Origin: Promethearchaeia archaeon
GTDB taxonomy: Archaea; Asgardarchaeota; Lokiarchaeia; Sigyniarchaeales; SOKP01
Direction: 5' to 3'
DNA: 5,105 bases
Assembly (NCBI GenBank): GCA_029856445.1
Contig: JAHQWY010000275.1
Span: 1-5,105 of the forward strand
Shown in pieces: positions 1 to 5,105 of this stretch; the stretch's first letter is position 1; each line of letters opens with the position of its first letter. The notes under the pieces were generated by a model. It saw only the letters and a list, made by a program, of their open reading frames with translations, had not been told where the DNA came from and did not search any database. The position numbers and the translations under genes were made by a program.

Positions 1-609
1 GGAGTTGGTGGATCGAGGGAACTTTTAGCCTTGAAAACCAAGTCAGATTATATTTTTATTGGCCCTAATAATGGAATTTTTTCAAATGTATTTGATATAT
101 CTGAAATATCAGAATGTGTTAGTATTCAAAATGAAGAATATTTTAACCAACCAGTATCTACTACATTTCATGGAAGAGATATTATGGCACCTATAGGAGC
201 CTATATCACGAAATATAAAAACTTTCCTTTGAGTGATCTTGGACCTATATTTAATTTTAATAATATTGTTAGAAATATAATAATTAATGAAATAGATTTG
301 GAAAACAGAAGTATTAATAGTTCGATACAATATATAGATTCTTTTGGAAACGGAACTACAACTATTCAAATGGTTGGGAATAAACTTGAGGATTTAGATT
401 TAACTTTAGAAGATGGCATGAAAATAATTTTAGTTTTTAATAGTAATAAATATGAAGGGATATTCACTTCTCATTTTTCAAGTGTGCGTAGTGATTCATT
501 ATTATTTCTTGTTGGCTCTACAGGATTTCTTGAAATATCAATCAATCAGGGAAATGCATCACAAAAAATAGGTTTTAAATTAGGAGATCGTATTACTATA
601 CATATATAA
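1..609 (+). CDS. SAM hydrolase / SAM hydroxide adenosyltransferase (DUF62 family), 3' part only
   Basis: The frame is open from base 1, so the gene begins before the window; a TTG at 31 is not its true start. The 202 visible residues match the DUF62 family, which splits S-adenosylmethionine with water into adenosine and methionine in the cytoplasm. The first residues, GVGGSR, are the end of the DPGVGGSR motif, whose Asp lies just outside the window. They are followed by the IFIGPNNG loop (about residues 18-25), TFHGRDIMAP (about 55-64) and, in the C-terminal beta-barrel domain, YIDSFGN (about 101-107). Arg6 and His57 correspond to the Arg and His of the Asp-Arg-His triad described for the Pyrococcus horikoshii enzyme, and their spacing fits. 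The C-terminus appears complete. The stop is 15 bases before the Nudix-NMN adenylyltransferase gene, so the two are probably co-transcribed. The family is distantly related to fluorinase and chlorinase, but plain hydrolysis of SAM is far more likely here. Confidence 0.9.
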   Translation, partial: GVGGSRELLALKTKSDYIFIGPNNGIFSNVFDISEISECVSIQNEEYFNQPVSTTFHGRDIMAPIGAYITKYKNFPLSDLGPIFNFNNIVRNIIINEIDLENRSINSSIQYIDSFGNGTTTIQMVGNKLEDLDLTLEDGMKIILVFNSNKYEGIFTSHFSSVRSDSLLFLVGSTGFLEISINQGNASQKIGFKLGDRITIHI

Positions 610-613
610 GGAG
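608..613 (+). promoter_or_regulatory. Shine-Dalgarno site for the Nudix-NMNAT gene
   Basis: AAGGAG overlaps the stop codon of the upstream gene and lies 11 bases before the ATG at 625. It supports that start over the in-frame ATG at 637. Its placement ties translation of the second gene to termination on the first. Confidence 0.7.
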
Positions 614-624
614 AAAGTTCAAAA

Positions 625-1770
625 ATGAAAAATGAAATGTTGGCTTGTATTGATGATGAACATATAAAGTATTTACAATCAGGTCAAATTTCTAAATATT
701 TATATCCTATTGAAAGAAAAAAGGCACATGAGAAAAAAATCACTCACTTGGTTACACGATTGTTTATACTATCAAAATCTCCTAAAGGGGAAATTAATTA
801 TTTAGTTCAAAAAAGAAGTAAAAATAAAAGTTCCTATCCAGAATATTACACAGATTCTTCTTCAGGTCATGTCTTATGGGTAAAAAATCTAAACCTTGCA
901 AAAATTAAAAAAGATGCTTTGAGAGAACTAGAAGAAGAATTTGGAATTCCATCAAAAGCTATCCAGAAGGTTAGGTTTTATGAGTTAAATGAGGAAGAAG
1001 ATAATAAAACAAGAGAAATAGGATATGTTTTTATTGCGTTAGTTAATTATGGAACACCTTTATATCCTGATCCTAATGAGTTGGACATTGAAGGGAGTAG
1101 ATTTTATAATAAAGCAGAACTTGATAATTTGTTAAAAAATGAGAAATCTGTTGATCATAGCAGAAAAATCTGGAGAATAATCTTAAATTCTGATGTTGAA
1201 TCTCTTTTTGAAAATAAAAAGGAATTGAAAATATCTCGTTATAAAAACATTGCTTTATTTATTGGAAGATTTCAACCATTACATCATGGACATATATACG
1301 TTCTAAGTAACATTTTAAAATCATATAAAAAAGTAAAAATTGGGATAGGTAGCTCTCAATTATCAAATACTACTAATGATCCCTTCACATACACAGAAAG
1401 AAAAGAATTTTTAAATGCAGCTCTGAAAAAGCGAAATATCTCTTCTAATAGATACAATATATATTCTATCCCAGATATCTTTAATGCCGATAAATGGGTA
1501 GAACATGTTGTTTCTATTGTTGGAGAATTCGATGCTGTTTTTTCCAATAGCGATTGGATAAGAACTTTATTTCAAAATAAAGGTTTTAGAGTAGAGAAAA
1601 AAATCGTAATCTTTAAAAACAAATTTAATGGAAGTAAGATCAGAAGATTAATCATTAAAAATGACAAATCTTGGAAACCTTTAGTACCCAAAGAAGTAAT
1701 GGAATTAATTGAAAAATTTGATGGGATAAATCGCTTAAACTCTCTCTCTGGTATGGCTGATGGTATATGA
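625..1770 (+). CDS. Bifunctional Nudix hydrolase - nicotinamide-nucleotide adenylyltransferase fusion
   Basis: The protein has 381 residues and two domains. Residues about 35-190 form a Nudix domain related to the isopentenyl-diphosphate-isomerase/YfcD type (YPEYYTDSSSGHV at 71-83). The catalytic helix RELEEEFGI (100-108) keeps the metal-binding glutamates. The Nudix box is divergent: Gly81 to Arg100 is 19 residues instead of the usual 14, and the first box Glu is not evident. Residues about 205-371 are an archaeal NadM-type NMN adenylyltransferase (NMN + ATP to NAD + PPi). It shows GRFQPLHHGH (214-223, the nucleotidyltransferase HxGH signature), GIGSSQ (240-245), DPFTYTER (252-259), IPDI (282-285), WVEHV (291-295) and SKIRR (337-341) as the C-terminal ISSTxIR-like motif. 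The adenylyltransferase assignment is secure; the Nudix substrate is unknown, with ADP-ribose, NAD(H) and capped RNA ends all possible. The last 4 bases overlap the rtcA start. Known cyanobacterial and Francisella NMNAT-Nudix fusions have the opposite domain order. Confidence 0.9.
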   Translation: MKNEMLACIDDEHIKYLQSGQISKYLYPIERKKAHEKKITHLVTRLFILSKSPKGEINYLVQKRSKNKSSYPEYYTDSSSGHVLWVKNLNLAKIKKDALRELEEEFGIPSKAIQKVRFYELNEEEDNKTREIGYVFIALVNYGTPLYPDPNELDIEGSRFYNKAELDNLLKNEKSVDHSRKIWRIILNSDVESLFENKKELKISRYKNIALFIGRFQPLHHGHIYVLSNILKSYKKVKIGIGSSQLSNTTNDPFTYTERKEFLNAALKKRNISSNRYNIYSIPDIFNADKWVEHVVSIVGEFDAVFSNSDWIRTLFQNKGFRVEKKIVIFKNKFNGSKIRRLIIKNDKSWKPLVPKEVMELIEKFDGINRLNSLSGMADGI

Positions 1771-2840
1771 AAGAAAATAGTCTCTTAGAAATTGATGGCT
1801 CTTTTGGTGAAGGAGGAGGGGCTATTCTCAGATTATCCGCAGGATTATCTTATTTATATAACCAACCAATTAGAATTAGTAACATTCGTGCTAATCGTCC
1901 TAAACCGGGATTAAGAACTCAACATTTATTAGGTCTAAAAACAATTTCAAATTTAACTAATAGCAGATTAAGTGATTGTAAGGTTGGAACTGAGGAATTG
2001 ACATTTATACCAAATATTCGAAAAGAAATAAATAGTTTTATACATGTAGATATTAACACTGCTGCAAGTATTGGATTGTTATTGCAACCAATTCAAATAG
2101 CAAGTCTTAATTTTGAAGATAAAGAAAATATTGAGATTTCTCTTTCGGGAGGCGGTAGTTTTGGTAAATGGGCACCGAGCCTTAACTACCTTAGGGAGGT
2201 AACTTATAAGATTTTCGAGAGATCTGGTCTAAAAATAAATATAGAAATCCAAAAACATGGTTTTTATCCTAAAGGTGGAGCTCGTATATTATATAAAATT
2301 TTTCCTTCAAAAAGAGAGCTAAAACCAATTAATTTGACTGAATTAGGAAATATCGATTTAATACAAGGGGAGATTATTATTTCTAAGCAGCTAATGCGAA
2401 ACAGAGACAATATTGGAACAAGAATAAGAAAATCTATCCAACAGCAATTAAAAAGAACTCTAAAAATTGAAACTAGTGTAGATTATTTTTCGGTGGATTC
2501 AATAAGTCCAGGAGTAGGTCTTTCTTTATGGGCTAAATCAGACACGGGTGCAATAATCTCAACTGGAACTATATTGGGAGAAAGAAAAATAAGATCTGAA
2601 GATTTGGGAAAATTAGCAGCTAATGAAATAACCAAGTACATCAAAGATGGTATTCCAGTTGACAATTATTTAAGTGATCAGTTAATTCCATTAATGGCTT
2701 ATATTAAGCAAGCTTCAAGAATCAAAGTACACCAAATAACAAGCCATACCCAAACCAATCTAGAATTAGTCAAATTATTTACACCTCGCGATTATCTTGT
2801 TACCAAAGAAAATAATAGTTTTATTATAGAATACCTCTGA
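1767..2840 (+). CDS. rtcA: RNA 3'-terminal phosphate cyclase
   Basis: RtcA converts an RNA 3'-phosphate into a 2',3'-cyclic phosphate using ATP, through a covalent enzyme-AMP and then an RNA-adenylate intermediate. The 357 residues are slightly longer than the usual 340 or so. Family motifs appear in order: IDGSFGEGGGAILR (9-22), RPKPGLRTQHL (44-54), a Gly-rich SGGGSFGKWAPSLNYL segment (from about 126), HGFYPKGG (164-171), and near the C-terminus SDQLIPLMA followed by SHTQTNLELVKLF. His327 in SHTQTN corresponds to the histidine that is adenylated in the family, so the protein should be active rather than an Rcl1-like inactive paralogue. Two departures from the usual consensus are Ala19, where Gln is common after GEGGG, and SFGKW, where TD-starting residues usually follow GG. 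The ATG sits in an ATGA overlap with the upstream gene and no strong Shine-Dalgarno precedes it, so translation is probably coupled. It is the last gene of the operon. Confidence 0.92.
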   Translation: MKENSLLEIDGSFGEGGGAILRLSAGLSYLYNQPIRISNIRANRPKPGLRTQHLLGLKTISNLTNSRLSDCKVGTEELTFIPNIRKEINSFIHVDINTAASIGLLLQPIQIASLNFEDKENIEISLSGGGSFGKWAPSLNYLREVTYKIFERSGLKINIEIQKHGFYPKGGARILYKIFPSKRELKPINLTELGNIDLIQGEIIISKQLMRNRDNIGTRIRKSIQQQLKRTLKIETSVDYFSVDSISPGVGLSLWAKSDTGAIISTGTILGERKIRSEDLGKLAANEITKYIKDGIPVDNYLSDQLIPLMAYIKQASRIKVHQITSHTQTNLELVKLFTPRDYLVTKENNSFIIEYL

Positions 2841-3006
2841 GAGACTGCTAACTTCCAAATTATTATTATGATATAGGAATAATTAGATAAGAACCAATAA
2901 AAAAACAGAGTAGTGAAGATAAATATATTAGAAATTTAAAAGAAATTTTTATAAGAATAATTTATTATATGTTTATTATAAAAAATTTTAGAATGTTGTA
3001 AAAAGA
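2841..3006 (+). promoter_or_regulatory. AT-rich intergenic spacer with candidate promoters for the Yip1-like gene
   Basis: No gene or convincing hairpin is visible in these 166 bases. Two TATA-like boxes are present. TTTTTATAAG (2946-2955), preceded by an A-rich BRE-like stretch, would give a start of transcription near 2976-2980 and a leader of about 28 bases. TTTATTATA (2972-2980) would give a start within a few bases of the ATG at 3007. No Shine-Dalgarno lies before that ATG, which slightly favours the second box and a leaderless or nearly leaderless message. Base composition alone makes such matches common, so the boxes are only candidates. Confidence 0.4.
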
Positions 3007-3966
3007 ATGTCTCAAACACAAACGGTAGCTTATCAGCGTTGTCCTAGATGTGGAAACGAGAATACTGCTGATAGCTTTGCCTGCAATTTCTGTGGTTTTC
3101 GATTAAAAGTTGAGAAAATTGAAACTGTAAGCATTTTTCGAAGAATTGAAGCAGAATGGATATCCCCATACCCTTGGTATTTGAAAATCCTTTATCTCTT
3201 TACCTCTGCAAATAAGGCTTTCTGGGACATCAACCACAAAAGAAGTAAGGCTCCAGGTTGGTTAATATTATTCTTCTGTTCTTTACTCTATGGACTTATG
3301 GGTTTAGCCTTTTTTTCTCATTTTGATTTTGCAGGATTGGGCACTTATACATTATCCCGGTTTTTAGTAAATTTGAGCTTCTTTACAGTCTTTTTCTTAT
3401 TCGGATTCATGAGTCAGTTGATCTTTTTTGCCATTTTGATTTGGTTGTTTACTAAAGGAGCAAATGTTGCAGTAGGCTTCACTGAAAGATTAGAAACTCG
3501 CTTTGGAGGGTTAAAAGAAACCCAAGAAAAATATAAAGAAGCAGAGATAAGCCCTTTTAGTATTTATAAGGGGGGTACTATGCTACAATTAGAGGGTGCT
3601 TATAAATTCTCAATGATGTTAAGTGCTTTTGCCCCCTTTTTACTCATTAATGCAATTAAAGTATTAATAGTATTTGCTGGATTTCCAACTGTTAGTGTTC
3701 CTGATGTTGATCTTGAGACTTTATCTGAACTTGAGTTGGCAGCCTATTGGACAGCTGTATTTCATCAAATGTTTTCATCTGGAACTTGGGCAGTTCTTGA
3801 TATACTCGATGCATTGACTATTGCCATTTGGGTGCCTATATTAATGACCTTAGCCATTAGAGAATTAAGTAATTCTTCTACTACTCGTGTATTAATTCCA
3901 ACTATTATTATTGGTGTAATTGTAGCAGTTTTGTACTATTTCTTGCGTCCTACATTTTTAGGTTAA
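3007..3966 (+). CDS. Zinc-ribbon, multi-pass membrane protein, Yip1-like
   Basis: The 319-residue protein starts with a soluble four-cysteine zinc ribbon: CPRC (12-15) and CNFC (26-29). A linker and amphipathic part (about 40-80) lead into hydrophobic segments at about 85-103, 119-148, 203-224, 261-284 and 295-313, so about five membrane spans. The entry into the first span, a charged NKAFWDINHKRSKAPGW stretch before a long hydrophobic helix, resembles the start of archaeal Yip1-domain proteins. A soluble loop of about 50 residues (150-200) separates spans two and three. Yip1 proteins are membrane proteins that bind Rab GTPases in eukaryotes, but in prokaryotes their role is largely unknown. 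The Yip1 assignment rests on topology and general resemblance and is less sure than the zinc ribbon and membrane calls. The ATG at 3007 is the first possible start after an in-frame TAG at 2989. No Shine-Dalgarno precedes it. The next gene, 51 bases downstream, encodes a Vps28-like ESCRT-I subunit. Confidence 0.65.
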   Translation: MSQTQTVAYQRCPRCGNENTADSFACNFCGFRLKVEKIETVSIFRRIEAEWISPYPWYLKILYLFTSANKAFWDINHKRSKAPGWLILFFCSLLYGLMGLAFFSHFDFAGLGTYTLSRFLVNLSFFTVFFLFGFMSQLIFFAILIWLFTKGANVAVGFTERLETRFGGLKETQEKYKEAEISPFSIYKGGTMLQLEGAYKFSMMLSAFAPFLLINAIKVLIVFAGFPTVSVPDVDLETLSELELAAYWTAVFHQMFSSGTWAVLDILDALTIAIWVPILMTLAIRELSNSSTTRVLIPTIIIGVIVAVLYYFLRPTFLG

Positions 3967-3967
3967 A

Positions 3968-3973
3968 TTTTTT
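3968..3973 (+). terminator. Possible weak T-run terminator after the Yip1-like gene
   Basis: A T6 run begins two bases after the stop codon. Archaeal RNA polymerase can terminate at T-runs without a hairpin, but in such AT-rich DNA a run of six is weak evidence. Read-through into the Vps28-like gene is equally possible. Confidence 0.25.
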
Positions 3974-3982
3974 AACTTACAT

Positions 3983-3992
3983 TCTAAAATTT
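3983..3992 (+). promoter_or_regulatory. Candidate TATA box for the Vps28-like gene
   Basis: TCTAAAATTT lies 35 to 26 bases before the ATG at 4018. That distance would place the transcription start at or a few bases before the start codon, fitting the absence of a Shine-Dalgarno. The match to a TATA box is weak and could be due to composition. Confidence 0.25.
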
Positions 3993-4017
3993 ACAAATTT
4001 CATTCAAAACAATTAAA

Positions 4018-4674
4018 ATGGGAGAAGAACACAATTTTAGGTCAGAAAAAGAATCTGATATCGAATCTGAACTATACGCTTTAGTTAATACTATTCTAAA
4101 CGCATATGAAAAATTTAAAAATGGGACTATTAAAGAAAACTTCTTCCATAAAAAAGTTAAAAATACAATTAATGAATTATTAAAATTTAATATCTATTTA
4201 GACGAAAATGATATTGATCTTTCAGTAATCCTTAAAAGAATGAATTTTAGCAACCAATATTTTACTACAATTGACATCCTTAATCAAATATCAGCATTAG
4301 AGTTTCCCAACACCTTCTCTGAAAAAGATGGAAAGGAACAATTTCGATTTTCCAAAGAATTGAGTTCAACAGTATTAGAACTTCCTGCAATCACTTTAAA
4401 AATAACATCAGCTTTCATTACATTAATGGATGCTTTAAAGCTAAAAGGGTTTCAAGAGATTGAACTTATCGAAAACATATTTGTAGATCTAAAAAAAAGT
4501 CTAAAGAAATTTCCAGGAATGGACAATCTTCTCACACAAGTTAATAGAATACATGAACGTGTTCTAACTAAATCTCATGACATTGATAACGCTAAAACAT
4601 TAATCGAGGAGATCGTGGATGAGATATATCAAATCTTTAAAGAATTCCAAACCAAATTGAATCTAAAAGCCTAA
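4018..4674 (+). CDS. Vps28-like ESCRT-I subunit
   Basis: The predicted protein has 218 residues, is almost entirely helical and has no signal peptide or membrane span. By memory comparison with human Vps28 (about 221 residues), both domains can be recognised. In the N-terminal core, ELYALVNTILNAYEKF (18-33) matches human ELFAVVKTMQALEKAY, and the later segment ILKRMNFSNQYFTTIDIL (71-88) matches the part with CRKFRLDCPLAMERI. In the C-terminal four-helix domain (about 125-214), SAFITLMDALKL (131-142) closely matches human SLFITVMDKLRL, followed by a DLKKSL helix, a short connector and a final helix with a Y-x-x-F-x-x-F pattern (204-210). Vps28 is part of ESCRT-I, which links ubiquitinated cargo recognition to ESCRT-II/III in membrane remodelling; Asgard archaea are known to encode ESCRT components. 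The middle segment (about 93-124) is a poorly conserved linker. No other ESCRT gene is in the window. A structure-based search would settle the call. Confidence 0.75.
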   Translation: MGEEHNFRSEKESDIESELYALVNTILNAYEKFKNGTIKENFFHKKVKNTINELLKFNIYLDENDIDLSVILKRMNFSNQYFTTIDILNQISALEFPNTFSEKDGKEQFRFSKELSSTVLELPAITLKITSAFITLMDALKLKGFQEIELIENIFVDLKKSLKKFPGMDNLLTQVNRIHERVLTKSHDIDNAKTLIEEIVDEIYQIFKEFQTKLNLKA

Positions 4675-4705
4675 TTAAAACAATAAAATTAATATTCTTT
4701 CTATA

Positions 4706-4716
4706 CTTTAAAAAAA
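4706..4716 (+). promoter_or_regulatory. Candidate TATA box for the L34e gene
   Basis: CTTTAAAAAAA lies about 50-60 bases before the proposed ATT start at 4767. It would place transcription initiation near 4735-4740, at the less AT-rich ATATCGCGCT stretch. The leader would be about 30 bases and would include the Shine-Dalgarno at 4755. Confidence 0.4.
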
Positions 4717-4754
4717 TATTAGCTTTATTCATATCGCGCTAAAACTAAAGATAT

Positions 4755-4763
4755 AAGGTAATC
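4755..4763 (+). promoter_or_regulatory. Strong Shine-Dalgarno site before the L34e ATT start
   Basis: AAGGTAATC matches GAGGTGATC, the complement of the usual archaeal 16S rRNA 3' tail, at 7 of 9 positions. From the GGT core there are 7 bases to the ATT at 4767, a normal distance. The site supports initiation at this codon although it is not ATG, GTG or TTG. Confidence 0.65.
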
Positions 4764-4766
4764 ATT

Positions 4767-5036
4767 ATTCCACGACCAGGATTAAGATCCAAAGCTCAAG
4801 CTAGGAAGAAAGTAAGAACCCCAGGCAACAGAAATGTTTCTCAATATTGGAGAAGAAAACCCAAAAGAGCACACTGTGCTATTTGTAAAAAACCTATTCA
4901 ATCTATTCCGCGATTACGACCCTCTGAAATGAGAAAGACTGAAAAAACTGCTAGAAGAGCAAATAGAATGGAAAGTGGAAAGTATTGTGCTAAATGCCTT
5001 CAAACAATTATAAAAGAAACTGTCTGGAACCAATAA
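4767..5036 (+). CDS. rpl34e: Large-subunit ribosomal protein L34e, with apparent ATT start codon
   Basis: Read from 4767 this encodes 89 residues, the normal size for archaeal L34e (eL34), a 60S/50S subunit protein shared by archaea and eukaryotes. After the initiator it runs PRPGLRSKAQARKKVRTPGN (2-21). Then come QYWRRKPKRAHCAIC, a zinc-binding pair (Cys37, Cys40), IPRLRPSEMRK (47-57) and a second pair, CAKC (Cys74, Cys77). The whole length is conserved with no frameshift. The frame has no ATG, GTG or TTG before the family's N-terminal PRPGLR; the upstream in-frame TAA is at 4746-4748, and the codons before the CCA are ATC, ATT, ATT. ATT at 4767 is chosen because archaeal family members begin M-P-R-P or similar and the Shine-Dalgarno distance fits. 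ATT at 4764 is a second choice. A sequencing error changing ATG to ATT cannot be excluded. A T7 run follows the stop. Confidence 0.9.
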   Translation: MPRPGLRSKAQARKKVRTPGNRNVSQYWRRKPKRAHCAICKKPIQSIPRLRPSEMRKTEKTARRANRMESGKYCAKCLQTIIKETVWNQ

Positions 5037-5038
5037 TC

Positions 5039-5045
5039 TTTTTTT
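5039..5045 (+). terminator. T7-run terminator after L34e
   Basis: Seven consecutive T bases begin two bases after the TAA, with further T-rich sequence at about 5059-5067. This fits an archaeal intrinsic, hairpin-free terminator directly downstream of a highly expressed ribosomal protein gene. Confidence 0.5.
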
Positions 5046-5083
5046 CATTTGATCATATTCTTTTATTTAGATACCAAAATTTC

Positions 5084-5090
5084 TTTATAT
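5084..5090 (+). promoter_or_regulatory. Candidate TATA box at the right edge
   Basis: TTTATAT, preceded by an A-rich then T-rich element (CAAAATTTC), resembles a BRE/TATA pair. The transcription start would be near 5113, outside the window, so any gene it serves cannot be seen. Confidence 0.3.
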
Positions 5091-5105
5091 GAATAGAACT
5101 ATTAT

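Noticed and set aside
31..33. TTG as start codon of the first gene
   Set aside because: Upstream codons in the same frame encode the family's conserved GVGGSR motif up to base 1, so the gene continues beyond the window and TTG is an internal Leu codon.
109..369. Minus-strand open frame inside the DUF62 gene
   Set aside because: It is antisense to a well-conserved gene, has low-complexity Ile/Tyr/Ser-rich translation and resembles no family.
1356..1547. Minus-strand open frame inside the NMNAT domain
   Set aside because: It is a shadow of the conserved NadM coding sequence with no recognisable motif or start signal.
2483..2665. Minus-strand open frame inside rtcA
   Set aside because: It is opposite conserved RtcA sequence, with no independent support.
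2993..3001. ATG TTG TAA mini-frame just before the Yip1-like start, possible leader peptide
   Set aside because: It is only two codons, with no Shine-Dalgarno, and is expected by chance in such AT-rich sequence.
1..5105. CRISPR array, insertion sequence, tRNA, or integrase/attachment site
   Set aside because: No regularly spaced repeats, terminal inverted repeats, transposase motifs or cloverleaf-like sequence were seen on either strand.

Overview
The window is a strongly AT-rich stretch of an archaeal genome. Archaeal marks are ribosomal protein L34e, an archaeal-type NMN adenylyltransferase and RNA 3'-phosphate cyclase, together with AT-rich TATA-like promoters and T-run terminators. One gene reads as a full-length Vps28 (ESCRT-I) homologue and its neighbour as a zinc-ribbon, Yip1-like membrane protein. 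An ESCRT-I subunit in an archaeon points to the Asgard archaea (Promethearchaeota); the AT-rich composition would suit a Lokiarchaeia-like lineage. The phylum call is an inference from gene content, not from a phylogenetic marker search.

All genes are on the + strand. Region 1 (1-2840) is a tight three-gene operon: the 3' part of a SAM hydrolase/hydroxide adenosyltransferase (DUF62), a Nudix-NMN adenylyltransferase fusion 15 bases downstream, and RtcA, which overlaps the fusion by an ATGA. All three act on adenine-nucleotide chemistry: SAM to adenosine, NMN plus ATP to NAD, Nudix cleavage of nucleoside diphosphate compounds, and ATP-dependent RNA-end adenylation/cyclisation. They look like a nucleotide-cofactor and RNA-end unit.

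Region 2 (2841-4674) starts with a 166-base AT-rich spacer that probably holds a promoter. It carries the zinc-ribbon/Yip1-like membrane protein and, 51 bases later, the Vps28-like ESCRT-I subunit. Both genes lack a Shine-Dalgarno sequence and may be translated from leaderless or short-leader transcripts. Both families are connected with membrane remodelling or trafficking in eukaryotes.

Region 3 (4675-5105) holds a gene that ordinary start-codon rules miss: a complete 89-residue ribosomal protein L34e. Its conserved N-terminus is preceded not by ATG/GTG/TTG but by ATT, placed 7 bases after a strong anti-16S match. A T7 run follows the gene, and a possible promoter for a gene beyond the window lies at the right edge.
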